This document shows, piece after piece, positions 11,635 to 21,502 of a stretch of 64,000 bases of DNA. The translations under genes were made by a program, and so were the position numbers. A model generated the notes under the pieces. It saw nothing but the letters and a program-made list of their open reading frames with translations, was not told the DNA's origin and did not search any database. Each line of letters starts with the position of its first letter. Position 1 is the stretch's first letter. Location: NCBI GenBank assembly GCA_002989075.1, contig PSQN01000007.1, positions 1,120,206 through 1,184,205 of the forward strand. Direction: 5' to 3'. The stretch is from Arthonia radiata (lineage: Eukaryota > Ascomycota > Arthoniomycetes > Arthoniales > Arthoniaceae).

Positions 11635-12240
11635 ACTATTAACTAAGAGCTTAGAAAAATTAATATATACTTAATTAATAATAGTACTTTAATCTAAAAT
11701 ATATATAAAAGACTTTTAATAAGTAGTTAGTATCTAGTATCTATTTTTTATAGTATTTAGTAGCTCTTTAACTAGTATCTTAAAAAACTTATATACTATT
11801 TAATTAGCCTTATTGATTGCCCTTAAAATTACTTTTAATTACTTTATATAAGTTATATAGAGCTATTTTTACTCTACTTTCTTATATTAGGCTAACTAAG
11901 TATACTTTAGTATCTTTACTATAATAGAGTAGTAAGAATAGCTTATTTAATTAGAGCAGCTTATTAGAAGTTTTATAAAAATCTATTAATCTTATATAAT
12001 AGAGCAATAATTACTCTATTAAATATACTTATTAGAATACTTAAATATATTATAGTTATAAAGAATAAAGGTTTTTAGAGTCACTACTAAATATAAAATA
12101 TATAACTACTAAAAAGCTATAAGTTAGGCTTAGACCTTAAATATAAGGTAGTAAAAATTTCTATATTAAGTATTATATAACTATAAATCTCCTATAAAAG
12201 CCCTACGAAGAGGGTACGACAACCCTACGCACGCTTAAAT
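11635..12240. other. Very AT-rich RIP relic, right border of the island
   Basis: About 600 bp of TTA/TAT/CTA-rich sequence with almost no CG and no open frame. Composition changes abruptly to gene-like near 12,200. No gene is seen. Confidence 0.55.
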
Positions 12241-12665
12241 ATACTACCCTGCCGAAACGTTCAGCGTCTGAGTCAACTGAGACTAGGTCAAAGGGAAGGT
12301 GCAAAGGTTGTCCTGGATGATAGCGATGCTGCTCACGAACGCTCTTGCCAATCTCTTGCCGCAAGCAGCTCGCTCAGAGTCTGCAAGGGACGGACCGCTT
12401 CCAGTTGCCATTCGCCAATCACAGTAACGCTTTGACCCCGCATAACTTGCCATTCGAATGCCTTGTTCACGACGTACAGCTGCGCCTAGAGTCATGCCTT
12501 ACGTGAGGGGCTTTGGAGAGATATACCTCTTGCTCGCCCCACCAAGCTGAGAACAGACGCAACGTCTTCACATCTTCGACGCCACAATATCGAGGCAAGG
12601 CTTCTAGACTTACTCATAGGGAATCATACCTCAGGACTCCTACTCCTCAACTGCTGGCCTCCGCA
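12241..12665. other. Upstream region of the dehydrogenase gene at the island edge
   Basis: About 425 bp of balanced sequence between the AT-rich relic and the first supported ATG at 12,666. Short frames on both strands look like chance. It presumably holds the promoter and 5' leader of the dehydrogenase gene. I see no strong TATA box. Confidence 0.4.
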
Positions 12666-14067
12666 ATGCAGCGTGCTGTCGTGTTCCACGGCAAGGATGA
12701 CATCCGGATCGAGAACGTAGAGATTGCGGAGTGTGGACCCGGCCGCGTCAAGGTGAGACACCCAAGGCACCGTGCGTCTAACGTTCAGTAACATTAGCCA
12801 TATCAGGTCAAGCCTGTGTTCTGTGGCATTTGTGGCACTGGTAAGTAATAGCCGAACCCTCCGTATCATAGTACTCAAGTTGGCCAGATCTTCATGAGTA
12901 CCTGGGCGGGCCGAACATCTGTCCCACTACGCCTCATCCCATTACTGGCACTCAGGTTCCTCTCACCTTTGGTCACGAGTTCAGTGCAATCGTCGAAGAG
13001 GTCGGAGAAGGCGTCACTAAATTCAAGCCGGGCGACCGCGTCTGCGTCGAACCCATCATTTGGGACGGCGAGTGTGGCGCATGTCAAGATGGCTTCCACA
13101 ACTGTTGCGATAAAGGAGGGTTCGTGGGACTGAGCGGTGCGTAGTAAGAGCTTGGTGCTGTTTTTGGTTAGTAAGCTGACTTTGCTAGGGTGGGGTGGAG
13201 GGCTATCAGAGCACTGCGTGGTCCCAGAAACCAGCTTGTACAAGCTGCCAGATAACGTGTCCATGGAGGTCGGCGGTGAGCGAAACAGGAAGAATCTTTT
13301 AGTTTGATTACTAACCCGACCAAGCACTCATCGAGCCCTTGGCCGTTGGCTGGCATGCAGTCAAGACAGCTCAAGTCAAGCCTGAAGACGCAGCTCTTGT
13401 ACTCGGTGGCGGGCCCATTGGCCTTTCAGTCATTCAAGCATTGATCGGTCATGGTTGCAAGACCATCATCGTCAGCGAGGTCGCCGCAAAGCGCAAGGAG
13501 TTCGCGAGTACTTTCGGAGCAACGCATATCATCGATCCGATCGAAACAAACCTTGTCGAGGGGGTCAAGTCTCTTACTGGCGGCCGTGGAGTTCCAGTTG
13601 TGTTCGACTGTGCGGGGGTGCAGGCAGCACTTGGAGAAGCGATTGAAAGTCTGAAAGTCCGAGGACTTCTCGTGAACATTGCGATCTGGGTGAGTGCCCT
13701 AGGCTGCTCCGTCGTGCTTTGCAGTGATACTAATCAGAGCTTTCAGGAGCGGAGCGCGTCAATTGAGCCGACGAAGATGCTACTGAAGGAGAAGAGGTAT
13801 CAAGGTATCGCGACATATCATCGAGGTGATTTTCAAGAGGTCTTGGACGCCATTTCAGCCGGGCGGATGAAACCCGAGGGCATGATCACGAAGAAAATAC
13901 CCATGGAGGATGTGATTGAAGGAGGGTTTCACACCTTGATCAAGGAGAAGGCATGTTTCATCGCGAGTCTCTTCGTGTTTCTACATCCCGCTAACTTCTT
14001 TCATCAGGCAAACCAGGTCAAAATCCTCGTCGAAATTGGTAGTCAAGCGGTGAAACCGAAGTTGTGA
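12666..14067 (+). CDS. Zinc-dependent MDR alcohol dehydrogenase, (R,R)-butanediol dehydrogenase-like
   Basis: Seven exons: 12666-12752, 12807-12840, 12888-13136, 13189-13275, 13325-13689, 13747-13950, 14008-14067, giving 361 residues, normal for the family. It should oxidise or reduce a secondary alcohol/ketone pair such as butanediol/acetoin with NAD(H) in the cytosol. Visible marks are catalytic-zinc FCGICGTD (Cys35), the GHEF motif, a structural-zinc-like CGACQDGFHNCC region, and the nucleotide fold LGGGPIGLSVIQALIG followed by an acidic residue (IIVSE) that favours NAD(H). The last intron is GC-AG (GCATGT...CAG, 57 bp). Introns 5 and 6 are both 57 bp with no in-frame stop, so retention would keep the frame. 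It is the first gene right of the island. The substrate is inferred from family resemblance only. Confidence 0.88.
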
Positions 14068-14573
14068 GCTCGTGATGCTGCTGGCATTGAGTAGTGGATA
14101 GTGTGTTGGGTGCTGCGGATAGATACTGAGAATGGCGCATTTGGAGTTTGGCAGTGCTGCATTTGCCACATGAGCCACGGCCTACGCAAGTGCATGAGGC
14201 TCGCAGCAGAAAGGAGGATGCATCCAAGACGCTACGGTGCTTCGAGGATTCCCACTTGCCAACATTCTGACTTCGATGCATAATTCAACCAGGGATGAGA
14301 TGATCACCATAACCCGATCGGGTAGTCACCCTAATTTGTGCGTACGTCACACGCTTAATTCGCAATTTCCTTGGACGCGCCAAAGTTCAAACTGGTCACA
14401 AGCTTGTCAAACTTCTACACCTGCCTCACCTACGTCTTTCCTACTCCCTTCCCTCTCGGACCTCAGCAGCTCTACAGACTCGACATCTTCTCCGGGCATC
14501 AACATAACAGCATCACGCCCATCCCCAGCCAATTCACCACTTGCCACTCACCGCGCGCGTCTCAACTCGAAGG
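14068..14573. other. Intergenic region, 3' end of dehydrogenase and promoter of MARVEL gene
   Basis: About 500 bp with no supported gene. The last 150 bp before the ATG at 14,574 are pyrimidine-rich, as in many fungal leaders. Small overlapping frames in it show no recognisable protein. Confidence 0.4.
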
Positions 14574-15548
14574 ATGGGCGCGTTCGCAGGGGGGTTCCTC
14601 CGCCTGCTGGCAACCTTCCTCTACGCCATTGAGTTCTGCTGCGCTGCCATCATTCTCGGTATCTACTCATACTTTCTCGCGCTTCTAAAAGACCACAAAT
14701 TGCCCATCGCCCAGCGATGGAAAGCTGTCGAGGGCATCAGCGGTGCCGCGGTGCTGTACGGCATCTTCACTGTCGTCTTGACGTGCTTTCTTGGTGGCAT
14801 CAGCTTCTTCGCCTTCCTCGCTATCGTCCTGGACCTTATCTTCGCCGGTGGATTTGTCGCGCTTGCCATTTTGACAAGGGACGGCGCGCATAGCTGCTCT
14901 GGAAATGTCAACACACCCATCGGCTCTGGACCTGCCACCGCAACCGATGGTGGCTACGGTGCCAATGGCTTTGGTACCGGTCAGGGCGAGAACGTCACCT
15001 ATTTGCCCAGTCTCGGCTACATTTGCCGCCTGAACTCAGCAGCCTTCGCTGTCTCCGTCCTCGGAGCGTAAGTTTCAGCCGCGCTTATGAAACACTAAGA
15101 TATTGCTAATGAGCACCGCAGAATCCTCTTCGTGATCAGCGCCGCGCTTCAAATCTGGGTCGCACGCAACCACAAGAAATCCAAGAAGTACGGCCCATCA
15201 CCAGCCAACAACTACACTTCTGGGTACGGCAAGAAGAAGTTCTGGCAACGCAAGAGCAAGCAGCCCCGCACCAGCTATACCCGCGACGCTGAGATGGCCG
15301 CTCCTGTTGCAGCAAGCGGTGCTGCTGCCCCTGCTGCGACGACGCATCTGTCCGCGGGCCCAGCTTACGACAGCCGGCCATCCGCAGATACTGGATACAC
15401 CGGCACGACACAGACGAACAGCGATCACTACGGCGGCAGCCACAACAAGTACGATAACCCCACAGCAGGATATCACACCGGCCCGACGGGCACCTCGGTG
15501 AACCCGTATGGCTATGACTCCCAGCGTGGAACAGCCAGCAACTTTTAA
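14574..15548 (+). CDS. MARVEL-domain four-helix membrane protein
   Basis: Two exons (14574-15067 and 15122-15548) encode 306 residues. There are four hydrophobic segments: about residues 8-28, 52-75, 80-100 and, after a loop containing CSGNVNTP and ending in YICRLNSAAFAVSVLGA, a fourth spanning the splice (ILFVISAALQIWVA). This is the MARVEL topology of fungal plasma-membrane proteins. The cytosolic tail after residue 183 is Lys-rich (NHKKSKKYG) then Ala, Gly, Tyr and Thr-rich and probably disordered. The start was chosen at MGAFAGG because the first helix follows at once and upstream in-frame codons are low-complexity leader. MARVEL proteins help shape membrane domains; no specific partner can be inferred. 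Confidence 0.85.
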
Positions 15549-15876
15549 AGGCTTTTCTCAGCCCAGGCTTTCAGGCTCGGAACGGCGAATTCAATCACGA
15601 CGCCACTTTTCGTATAGTTCATGTCTGAGTACATCGGACCACCCACCCTTTCCAACCGACGGACGAGGGGAACATTTGTATGGCAAGGCGGACGGAGGAC
15701 ATGAATTTTGCAGATTTTGACAGCTTCCCTTTCTTGTGTATATCAAATACCCCGACTAATGACGAGCATGATGAGTAGCAACTAGTTTAATATCTGAACA
15801 GAAGCTCCTCCTTCCATGCTATATGATGCTTCGTGATATGCTATCGCTGTCCATGATTCGCTTCTCGTGAACGCGG
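15549..15876. other. Convergent intergenic region between MARVEL gene and MHF1
   Basis: About 330 bp that hold the 3' ends of two facing genes. I see no gene or obvious structure in it. Confidence 0.4.
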
Positions 15877-16345
15877 CTACTTCTCACCACCCTGAATACA
15901 CTCCCGTAACAGCGTCCCCAACGCCTCGTTCCGCCGTCCAAGCATCAAGGTGTCTTCTTTCGTGACTGTCGTGCGTCCTGCATGCCTGTGTGTGTCAGCC
16001 ATGGCCTTCCCTCATCAATTTCCCCTCATTGGCCCTTCCCACCCTTGCCCCTCATCACTACCCACACATCCCTCCCTTCCCCATACTTTTCACCCGTCAT
16101 ACAACCTCCCCTCCCCCTTTCCCACCCAAACCAAACCAGAGAGTAGAAAGTTAGACATACCGCGCAAACCCCTCCACCTCGCCCGCGACCGCGCCAATCT
16201 GCGCGAACACAAGCTCGTTCAGCGCGCCGATGAACTTTGAGGTTGGGGTCGTGCTGTGCGGCAGGCTGGTTGTGAGTGAGTCGACGAGAGGCCCGATTTG
16301 GGCCCAGAGGGCGGCTTTGAGATCGTCTTCGTGTGTTTCTGCCAT
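15877..16345 (-). CDS. MHF1: MHF1 / CENP-S histone-fold protein
   Basis: Two exons on the minus strand (16345-16161 and 15985-15877) encode 97 residues. The intron begins GTATGT and ends CAG and joins GCGCG to G, giving FARHAGRTTVTKED. The block DLKAALWAQIG, then FIGALNELVFAQIGAVAGEVEGFARHAGR, then LMLGRRNEALGTLL is the CENP-S/MHF1 histone fold. The family pairs with MHF2 (CENP-X), binds branched DNA with FANCM-type helicases (Fml1/Mph1) and joins the inner kinetochore. Length fits the compact fungal form. An upstream in-frame extension is open but lacks conservation, and its start would sit inside low-complexity sequence, so I use the ATG at 16,345. Confidence 0.88.
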
Positions 16346-17559
16346 GGACTCGAATCTATTGAAGTGATGTGGGTGGGTGCGGGTGTGAATGAATTGGGGG
16401 TGGGCAGGGTTTGTGGGAATTGGTGCGGTGCGACGAGGGAAAGAGAACAAGCGAAGGGCGGTGAAAATGAATTGAAGGTTTCGATCGATACTATTCTTGA
16501 AGACAAACGTACCGAGATATAAGATGTTACATGTACAAGAGACCTGGGATACGTATGTGTTGGAGATAGACTGGAGGTTCCACCTTCGCGCAACAATATG
16601 ATCATTACAAGACGGCCCTTTCAATGAAGCCATCACAAAAGCAACGTTCTCCTCTCGAGTGCCTCCATGCCCTTGCTCGTGCAAGACCGTTCTGGGCCTC
16701 CCGGCAACGTACAAAGCCATCCTGAACCAATCTCTGCCTCGTCGTGCTCCCTCAGCTCCCTCATCAAGGCATCCCAGCGGTCTCCTCAGCACACCTCCCC
16801 TGTTACCTTCTTGACGCCATCAAAGCCCTATGCTGGAGGCGCGGTGTCGTGTTGAACGAATCGAGATCTGCCCAGGTAACTTGAAATGCTGGTTACTCTG
16901 TGATCGACAGTGTAGAAATGCCTGTGTTCTGCGAACTCAGTAAGCCACACGCTTGTGTCTCGATTTTCTCCGATCGAAACGACCTTGACCTGTAGGTTGC
17001 CATCAGCTTGGGCGCTTAAGCCCCGCTAGCGTTTCTGTGAAAGCCTGCCAGCCAACTCAGCTTCCCCATATATCGCGTACTGAAAGAATTCCATTCATGA
17101 CGATGTACAGTGGCGACATCGCCGGCTCCATGAGCACGAAACTCGATGTGGGTAGGCGTTATAGCGTCTGCGTGTACACGGGAGTTCTGGGATCTTAATG
17201 AGGGGTGAACGATTGCTGGCAAGGACGAACTGATATCCGTCCTATCTATGCTCGAGCTTACATGTAGACTAAGTGGGAGATCTAGTTTCTAGTGACGGAT
17301 CTTAACATGATGTAGAGGAGGATGCAGTAGAGTGCATGCCTTGACAAGCCGGCATTCGAGCCTCCATTCACGCGTAGGTCCATTTCAGGCAACGTAAGTA
17401 CCTCAGGAATGCAAGCTCGCGCGTCGATGCGCGCCGGCTGTAAGCGCAAGGGCACGCTGCCTCAAAGATGTGAAACACCATACACCTTTCAAAACAACGA
17501 AGAGCTTCTCGCGATGATGTTTCCCTTCAAGCAGCTGAGCACAGCAGCACTAAGTCAGC
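16346..17559. other. Divergent intergenic region between MHF1 and the AA11 gene
   Basis: About 1.2 kb. Several frames of 60-90 codons occur on both strands, but none shows a known motif or intron borders. It should contain the promoters of both divergent genes. I see nothing else in it. Confidence 0.4.
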
Positions 17560-19145
17560 ATGCCCTACCTCACGACTGCGCGCGTGTTACTTCCCCTCCT
17601 TACCCTTTTGACCTTTGCGTTCGCCCATGTTCAAATGCTACAACCCTACCCTCTGCACTCAAAGTTCGACCACAACAATCCCGATAATCAACTCGACTAC
17701 TCACTCACCAACCCGCTCTCATCAGATGGCGCCGACTTCCCCTGTAAAGGCTACCAGAATGACCGGCCTATTCGGACTACAGCCACATACGCAGCTGGAC
17801 AGCGGTACACGCTAAAACTCGCAGGCAGCGCCATGCACGACGGTGGTTCGTGCCAGATCGCGCTGTCCTACGAAAATGGGAAGACATTCCGCGTCCTTAA
17901 GAGCGTGATTGGAGGTTGCCCAATGAGCCGCGGTAAAGAGTACGATTTCACGGTGCCTGAATATGCAGAGAATGGTACGGCGTTGTTGGCTTGGACGTGG
18001 GTGAATCTGGAGGGGAATAGAGAGTTCTACATGAATTGTGCCTGGGTGGAGGTTGTTGGATCGTCAGTTACGAATGTGAGGAGGTCGCCGGTCAGTGTGC
18101 GGCGACAGAAAGCCAGCGCATTTCAGAAGTGGAGTGATTTGCCGTATCTTTGGAAAGCGAACATGGATGGCCTGAATGAGTGTGAGACGAAAGAGAAGGA
18201 GGAGGTTGTGTATTCAGAGCCGGGCCTGGACGTCCTTTACGGTGCTGGGCTCAGTGCTAACAGTCCAGTCACGCCGGGAAACCGCAATAATCCAGAGCCA
18301 GTAGGCAAAGCGTACAAGGACCTGTCGACTGACGGTGCAACAGCGGAGAGTGTGCCGTATCAGCATGGCCAGCCCATTCCAGCGCAGCCGCAGAGCGCGG
18401 ACACTTCTTCTTCTGAATCTATGGAGATGACAATGAAATCACAACCACAGCAGCAAACGAGCAGCATCACGCATCTTGTGACGACGAAGCTATCGCCGAA
18501 TATTTCGTCGACGTCATCAGGTCTCACAAATGAGACATTGACTTCGGGGTTGAGCCTGTTTCCAAGCCGGACGCGGACATCCTCAGCAACGTTTGGGTCG
18601 CGGACGGGCTCGCCTTTGCCGTCAGTAGCTGTTAACGGTAGCTTGCCGTATGCTGGAGCTGAGGCGAATGCTGGCCCATTCTTGAACTGTTATCTAGGCA
18701 CTTATCTGTGTTTGAGTGAGTCCATGTGGGCACAGTGCGTGGCTGGCGCGCCACCAGAGACTGGGTCGCGTGGTGGAGTTGTAGGGTGGAGTACGGACTA
18801 TGTTGACATGGGTAGTGTGGCGGCTGGGATGCAGTGCATACCGCAGAGCAAGTCGCTCGCGGGAAACCCACCGGGATATAAGCTGAGTACAGGTAAGTCC
18901 AAGAATGGAAAGCCCCCGCAAGACTTCTTTGCTGACGATAAGTCGCAGGCGGTGGACCAGCTGGGACATATAGAGACGATCAGATCGTAAGAGCTCGACC
19001 GCTGGGTAGCTGTAGTCAGGAGGGCAGCGTACAGTGTCTAAAGGGCGGAAGTGGATGGGCAAAGTGTGATCAAGGTGGATGGATTGACATGGGAAGTGTT
19101 GCTGCTGGCACAACATGTGTGAACGGGAAGCTAGTTGGGACATAG
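17560..19145 (+). CDS. AA11-type lytic polysaccharide monooxygenase with two C-terminal Cys modules
   Basis: Two exons (17560-18892, 18949-19145) encode 509 residues. A signal peptide (1-22) ends at AFA, leaving His23 as the mature N-terminus. His93 (SAMHDGGSCQ) is the likely second ligand of the copper histidine brace, and Tyr157 (REFYMNC) lies where AA11 enzymes have the axial Tyr. AA11 enzymes oxidise chitin outside the cell. After the catalytic part comes a Ser/Thr/Gln-rich linker (about 260-365), then a Cys module (FLNCYLGTYLC...DYVDMGSVAAGMQC) and, encoded after the 56-bp intron, a second related module (LGSCSQEGSVQC...WIDMGSVAAGTTC). The modules resemble chitin-binding X278/CBM19-type repeats. 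If the intron is missed the protein stops at 18,990 and loses the second module. Confidence 0.87.
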
Positions 19146-19417
19146 ACCAAAATCCTTTTTGCTGGATGCTCGGCTTGTATTCAAGCTCATGCTGTGTACA
19201 GTATGGTGCTGCTGATGCTCGATCGCTGCTAATGCCTTCGCCGGGATGCTTTGCTAATTTACGAGCGTCTTGCGGGGCTGAACGAAGGCTTTCCATTACC
19301 TTACGCTCTTGTATCTCTCTCTTTGGGTTTCGTTTTTGCTATTGCTGTGACTCGCCAATAGCCCAAAGAAATGACCATTCAGTTTCGCGTATTGGCTCTG
19401 ATGTGTGTCCAGCTGCT

Positions 19418-20008
19418 TCACAGAACCGCCTCCCCACTTCTTTCACCCTCAAAGCCCAAACCTTTTAATGCTTTGAGCGTCTTGCCGGTCCCTAGCTTTC
19501 TCATTTCCTCTTCTCGCTTTCGCAATGCCTTCACCTCATCGACTTCGCCTCTTTGCCATGGCTCAGGGACACTCTCGTCACTGTCTTTATCCAAGTCGAT
19601 CTCTCCCATCATCATCGTGTTCTCACCACGAACCAAAAAGATGCCCTGCGGAATGTCTGCAAAGAGTTTCGGTAATGAAGGATGCGTGACAAAGATGCGC
19701 TCGTATGAGTCTTGCAGGACGAGGTTTCCAAATTGATCCCATGAACGGAGAATGCCAACGATCTTGCGGCCGTCGCGAAGAGTGGTGAGGAGCTTCTCTT
19801 GAATCGAGGTGAGTAATGATGGATTGACGAGAAGCCATGAAGAGTCAGGGCAAAGCTTACTATCCGTCAAATCTAGTAAGCTTGCAGCAGTCGTGAACAT
19901 CTGCGGTGGCAGCTGTGGGACTGCAGGCGGAGGACCTGCGCTCGCGGAACCATGGCGCTGCTGCGGAGGGCCGGGACCAGCGCTATCCTGTATTGACAGA
20001 TTCTCCAT
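19418..20008 (-). CDS. LSM1: U6 snRNA-associated Sm-like protein LSm1
   Basis: Two exons (20008-19861 and 19797-19418) encode 175 residues. Splicing joins DLTD to KKLLTTLRDGRK, restoring the Sm1 motif. Sm2 is seen in RGENTMMMGEID. LSm1 with LSm2-7 and Pat1 binds 3' ends of deadenylated mRNAs in cytoplasmic P-bodies and promotes decapping. LSm1 rather than another LSm is indicated by SWDQFGNLVLQDSYERI and the long charged C-terminal extension (EVKALRKREEEMRKLG). An N-terminal Gly/Pro/Gln-rich tail of about 35 residues is fungal. The 63-bp intron has no in-frame stop, so retention would add 21 residues inside Sm1. It shares a 483-bp divergent promoter region with the SDR gene. Confidence 0.93.
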   Translation of the reverse strand: MENLSIQDSAGPGPPQQRHGSASAGPPPAVPQLPPQMFTTAASLLDLTDSKLCPDSSWLLVNPSLLTSIQEKLLTTLRDGRKIVGILRSWDQFGNLVLQDSYERIFVTHPSLPKLFADIPQGIFLVRGENTMMMGEIDLDKDSDESVPEPWQRGEVDEVKALRKREEEMRKLGTGKTLKALKGLGFEGERSGEAVL

Positions 20009-20491
20009 TGGCTATCATGAGGGATGTAAGGAGCGACGAGGTGGTAAGGAGTGCGTGCTTGACCAGAACTAGTCGTTGAATAATGTGAGTTCACAAAAAG
20101 TGAAGATAGCTATTCGCTAGCAGATGCCTATTTTGGACGCCCCATGACTCGCTCATCTCGCATGTCAGCCTTCTTTGACTTGTGATACTCCGACCGCCTG
20201 GAGCATTTCAAAGCATTTAAAGCATAGGGCGCGAATCCCTCCCCGTAATCTAGCCGCAGGGCAGTAAAGTGGCTATGATAGCTATCTCCCAGATGCTTAT
20301 ATGTTGATAGCCCGCCGCATCATCCCTACCTCCTTGTTACTCAGGGTCATGTCTCCTCTCTGCTCCGATTCTCTCGACTTGTGCCTAGTGTGAGAGAGAA
20401 AGTGAGTATTGGGCTGCAAACCACGTATCTGAGGCTTCCAACCCCTTCTCGAAACAGCTCCACAAACCATCGTTCCCCCCAAGCTTCCACC
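20009..20491. promoter_or_regulatory. Divergent promoter region, LSM1 / SDR
   Basis: This 483-bp interval lies between two ATGs facing away from each other. The 110 bp before the SDR start are open in frame with it, but the SDR-like residues begin only at 20,492. I see no confident TATA or operator sequence. Confidence 0.4.
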
Positions 20492-21502
20492 ATGTCTCTC
20501 ATAGCCAGGATTTTCAAGAACAAATGGTATCCGCCATCTGACCCTCAGAACCTCTCCTTCGCTGGCAAGACGATCATAGTCACAGGATCCAATGTCGGCC
20601 TCGGAGCAGAAGCAGCGAAGAAGTTCGCCGCTCAAGGTGCGACCAGGCTCATTCTAGGCGTCCGCGATGAGGAGAAAGGCGCGAAGGTCCAGAGGATCGC
20701 GCAGCACATCGCTTCGGACGAGAAGTGCAAAGTCGAAGTGTGGAATCTTGATATGATGGATTATGATTCTATCAAAGCGTTCGCAAAGCGCTGCGAGACT
20801 CAGTTGGATAGGATAGACATTGCGATATTGAATGCGGGCGTGTATAAAGCGGCGTACCAGGAGAGCCAGTACGGCTTTGAGGTGTCGCTGCAGGTCAATA
20901 CGCTGTCGACGGAGTTGCTTGCATTGCTACTGCTTCCCAAATTGAAGAAGTCCAGAACGGCTGAGAGTATACCCATACTGGAGTTCACAAACAGCGGCCG
21001 GCACTACGCAGCGACGCTCACTGACGAGCAGAAGACTGATGACAAAGTCAACGTCCTCTCAACGCTCAACAAACGCGAAGGCTACGTGGGCGGCAAGCTC
21101 TACAGCACCAGCAAGCTGTTCCTCATGTGTTTTGCCGGAACACTCGCTGCAAAACTGCGACCCGACCCTACACAGTCACCGGAAATCTACGTATTCTCTG
21201 TGTGTCCTGGAGCGTGCCAATCAGAGCTATCCCGCGACATGAACAGTATACCGCTGCAGATCACCAAGTTCTACGCGAATATGCTGTTCCTCAGAACGAC
21301 TGAGGAAGGGTCCCGGACGCTGGTGAGCGGAACAGCGCAGGGCGAGGAAGGTCATGGGGCGTTCTGGCAGAATGACGTTCTGCGAGAGCCAGCCCCGATA
21401 TTGCAGGGTGAGGACGGAGACAGGTTGATCCGTAAGCTAAATGAAGAGGTTGTCGCCGCGCTTGGGAAGGACGTATCGGAAGTGCGCGGGCTGCTGCCTT
21501 GA
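20492..21502 (+). CDS. Short-chain dehydrogenase/reductase (WW-oxidoreductase/retinol-dehydrogenase-like)
   Basis: A single exon encodes 336 residues. The cofactor motif TGSNVGLG lies at residues 31-38 and favours NADP(H) or NAD(H) in the classical SDR fold; LNAGV follows in the middle, and the catalytic Tyr204-x-x-x-Lys208 is YSTSK. The sequence following the active site (FSVCPGACQSELSRDM) matches the PG motif. Similar fungal proteins are found in secondary metabolism and lipid turnover, but no cluster genes flank this one, so the substrate is unknown. I chose the ATG at 20,492 over an in-frame one at 20,381 because the family starts shortly before the PPSDPQNLSFAGK stretch and the sequence upstream looks like leader. 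Confidence 0.87.
   Translation: MSLIARIFKNKWYPPSDPQNLSFAGKTIIVTGSNVGLGAEAAKKFAAQGATRLILGVRDEEKGAKVQRIAQHIASDEKCKVEVWNLDMMDYDSIKAFAKRCETQLDRIDIAILNAGVYKAAYQESQYGFEVSLQVNTLSTELLALLLLPKLKKSRTAESIPILEFTNSGRHYAATLTDEQKTDDKVNVLSTLNKREGYVGGKLYSTSKLFLMCFAGTLAAKLRPDPTQSPEIYVFSVCPGACQSELSRDMNSIPLQITKFYANMLFLRTTEEGSRTLVSGTAQGEEGHGAFWQNDVLREPAPILQGEDGDRLIRKLNEEVVAALGKDVSEVRGLLP

Noticed and set aside
16151-16792. 213-codon minus frame as a longer MHF1
   Set aside because: The extra N-terminal 149 residues are low complexity and atypical; the family begins at the ATG at 16,345 and the frame must leave this ORF through a GTATGT intron.
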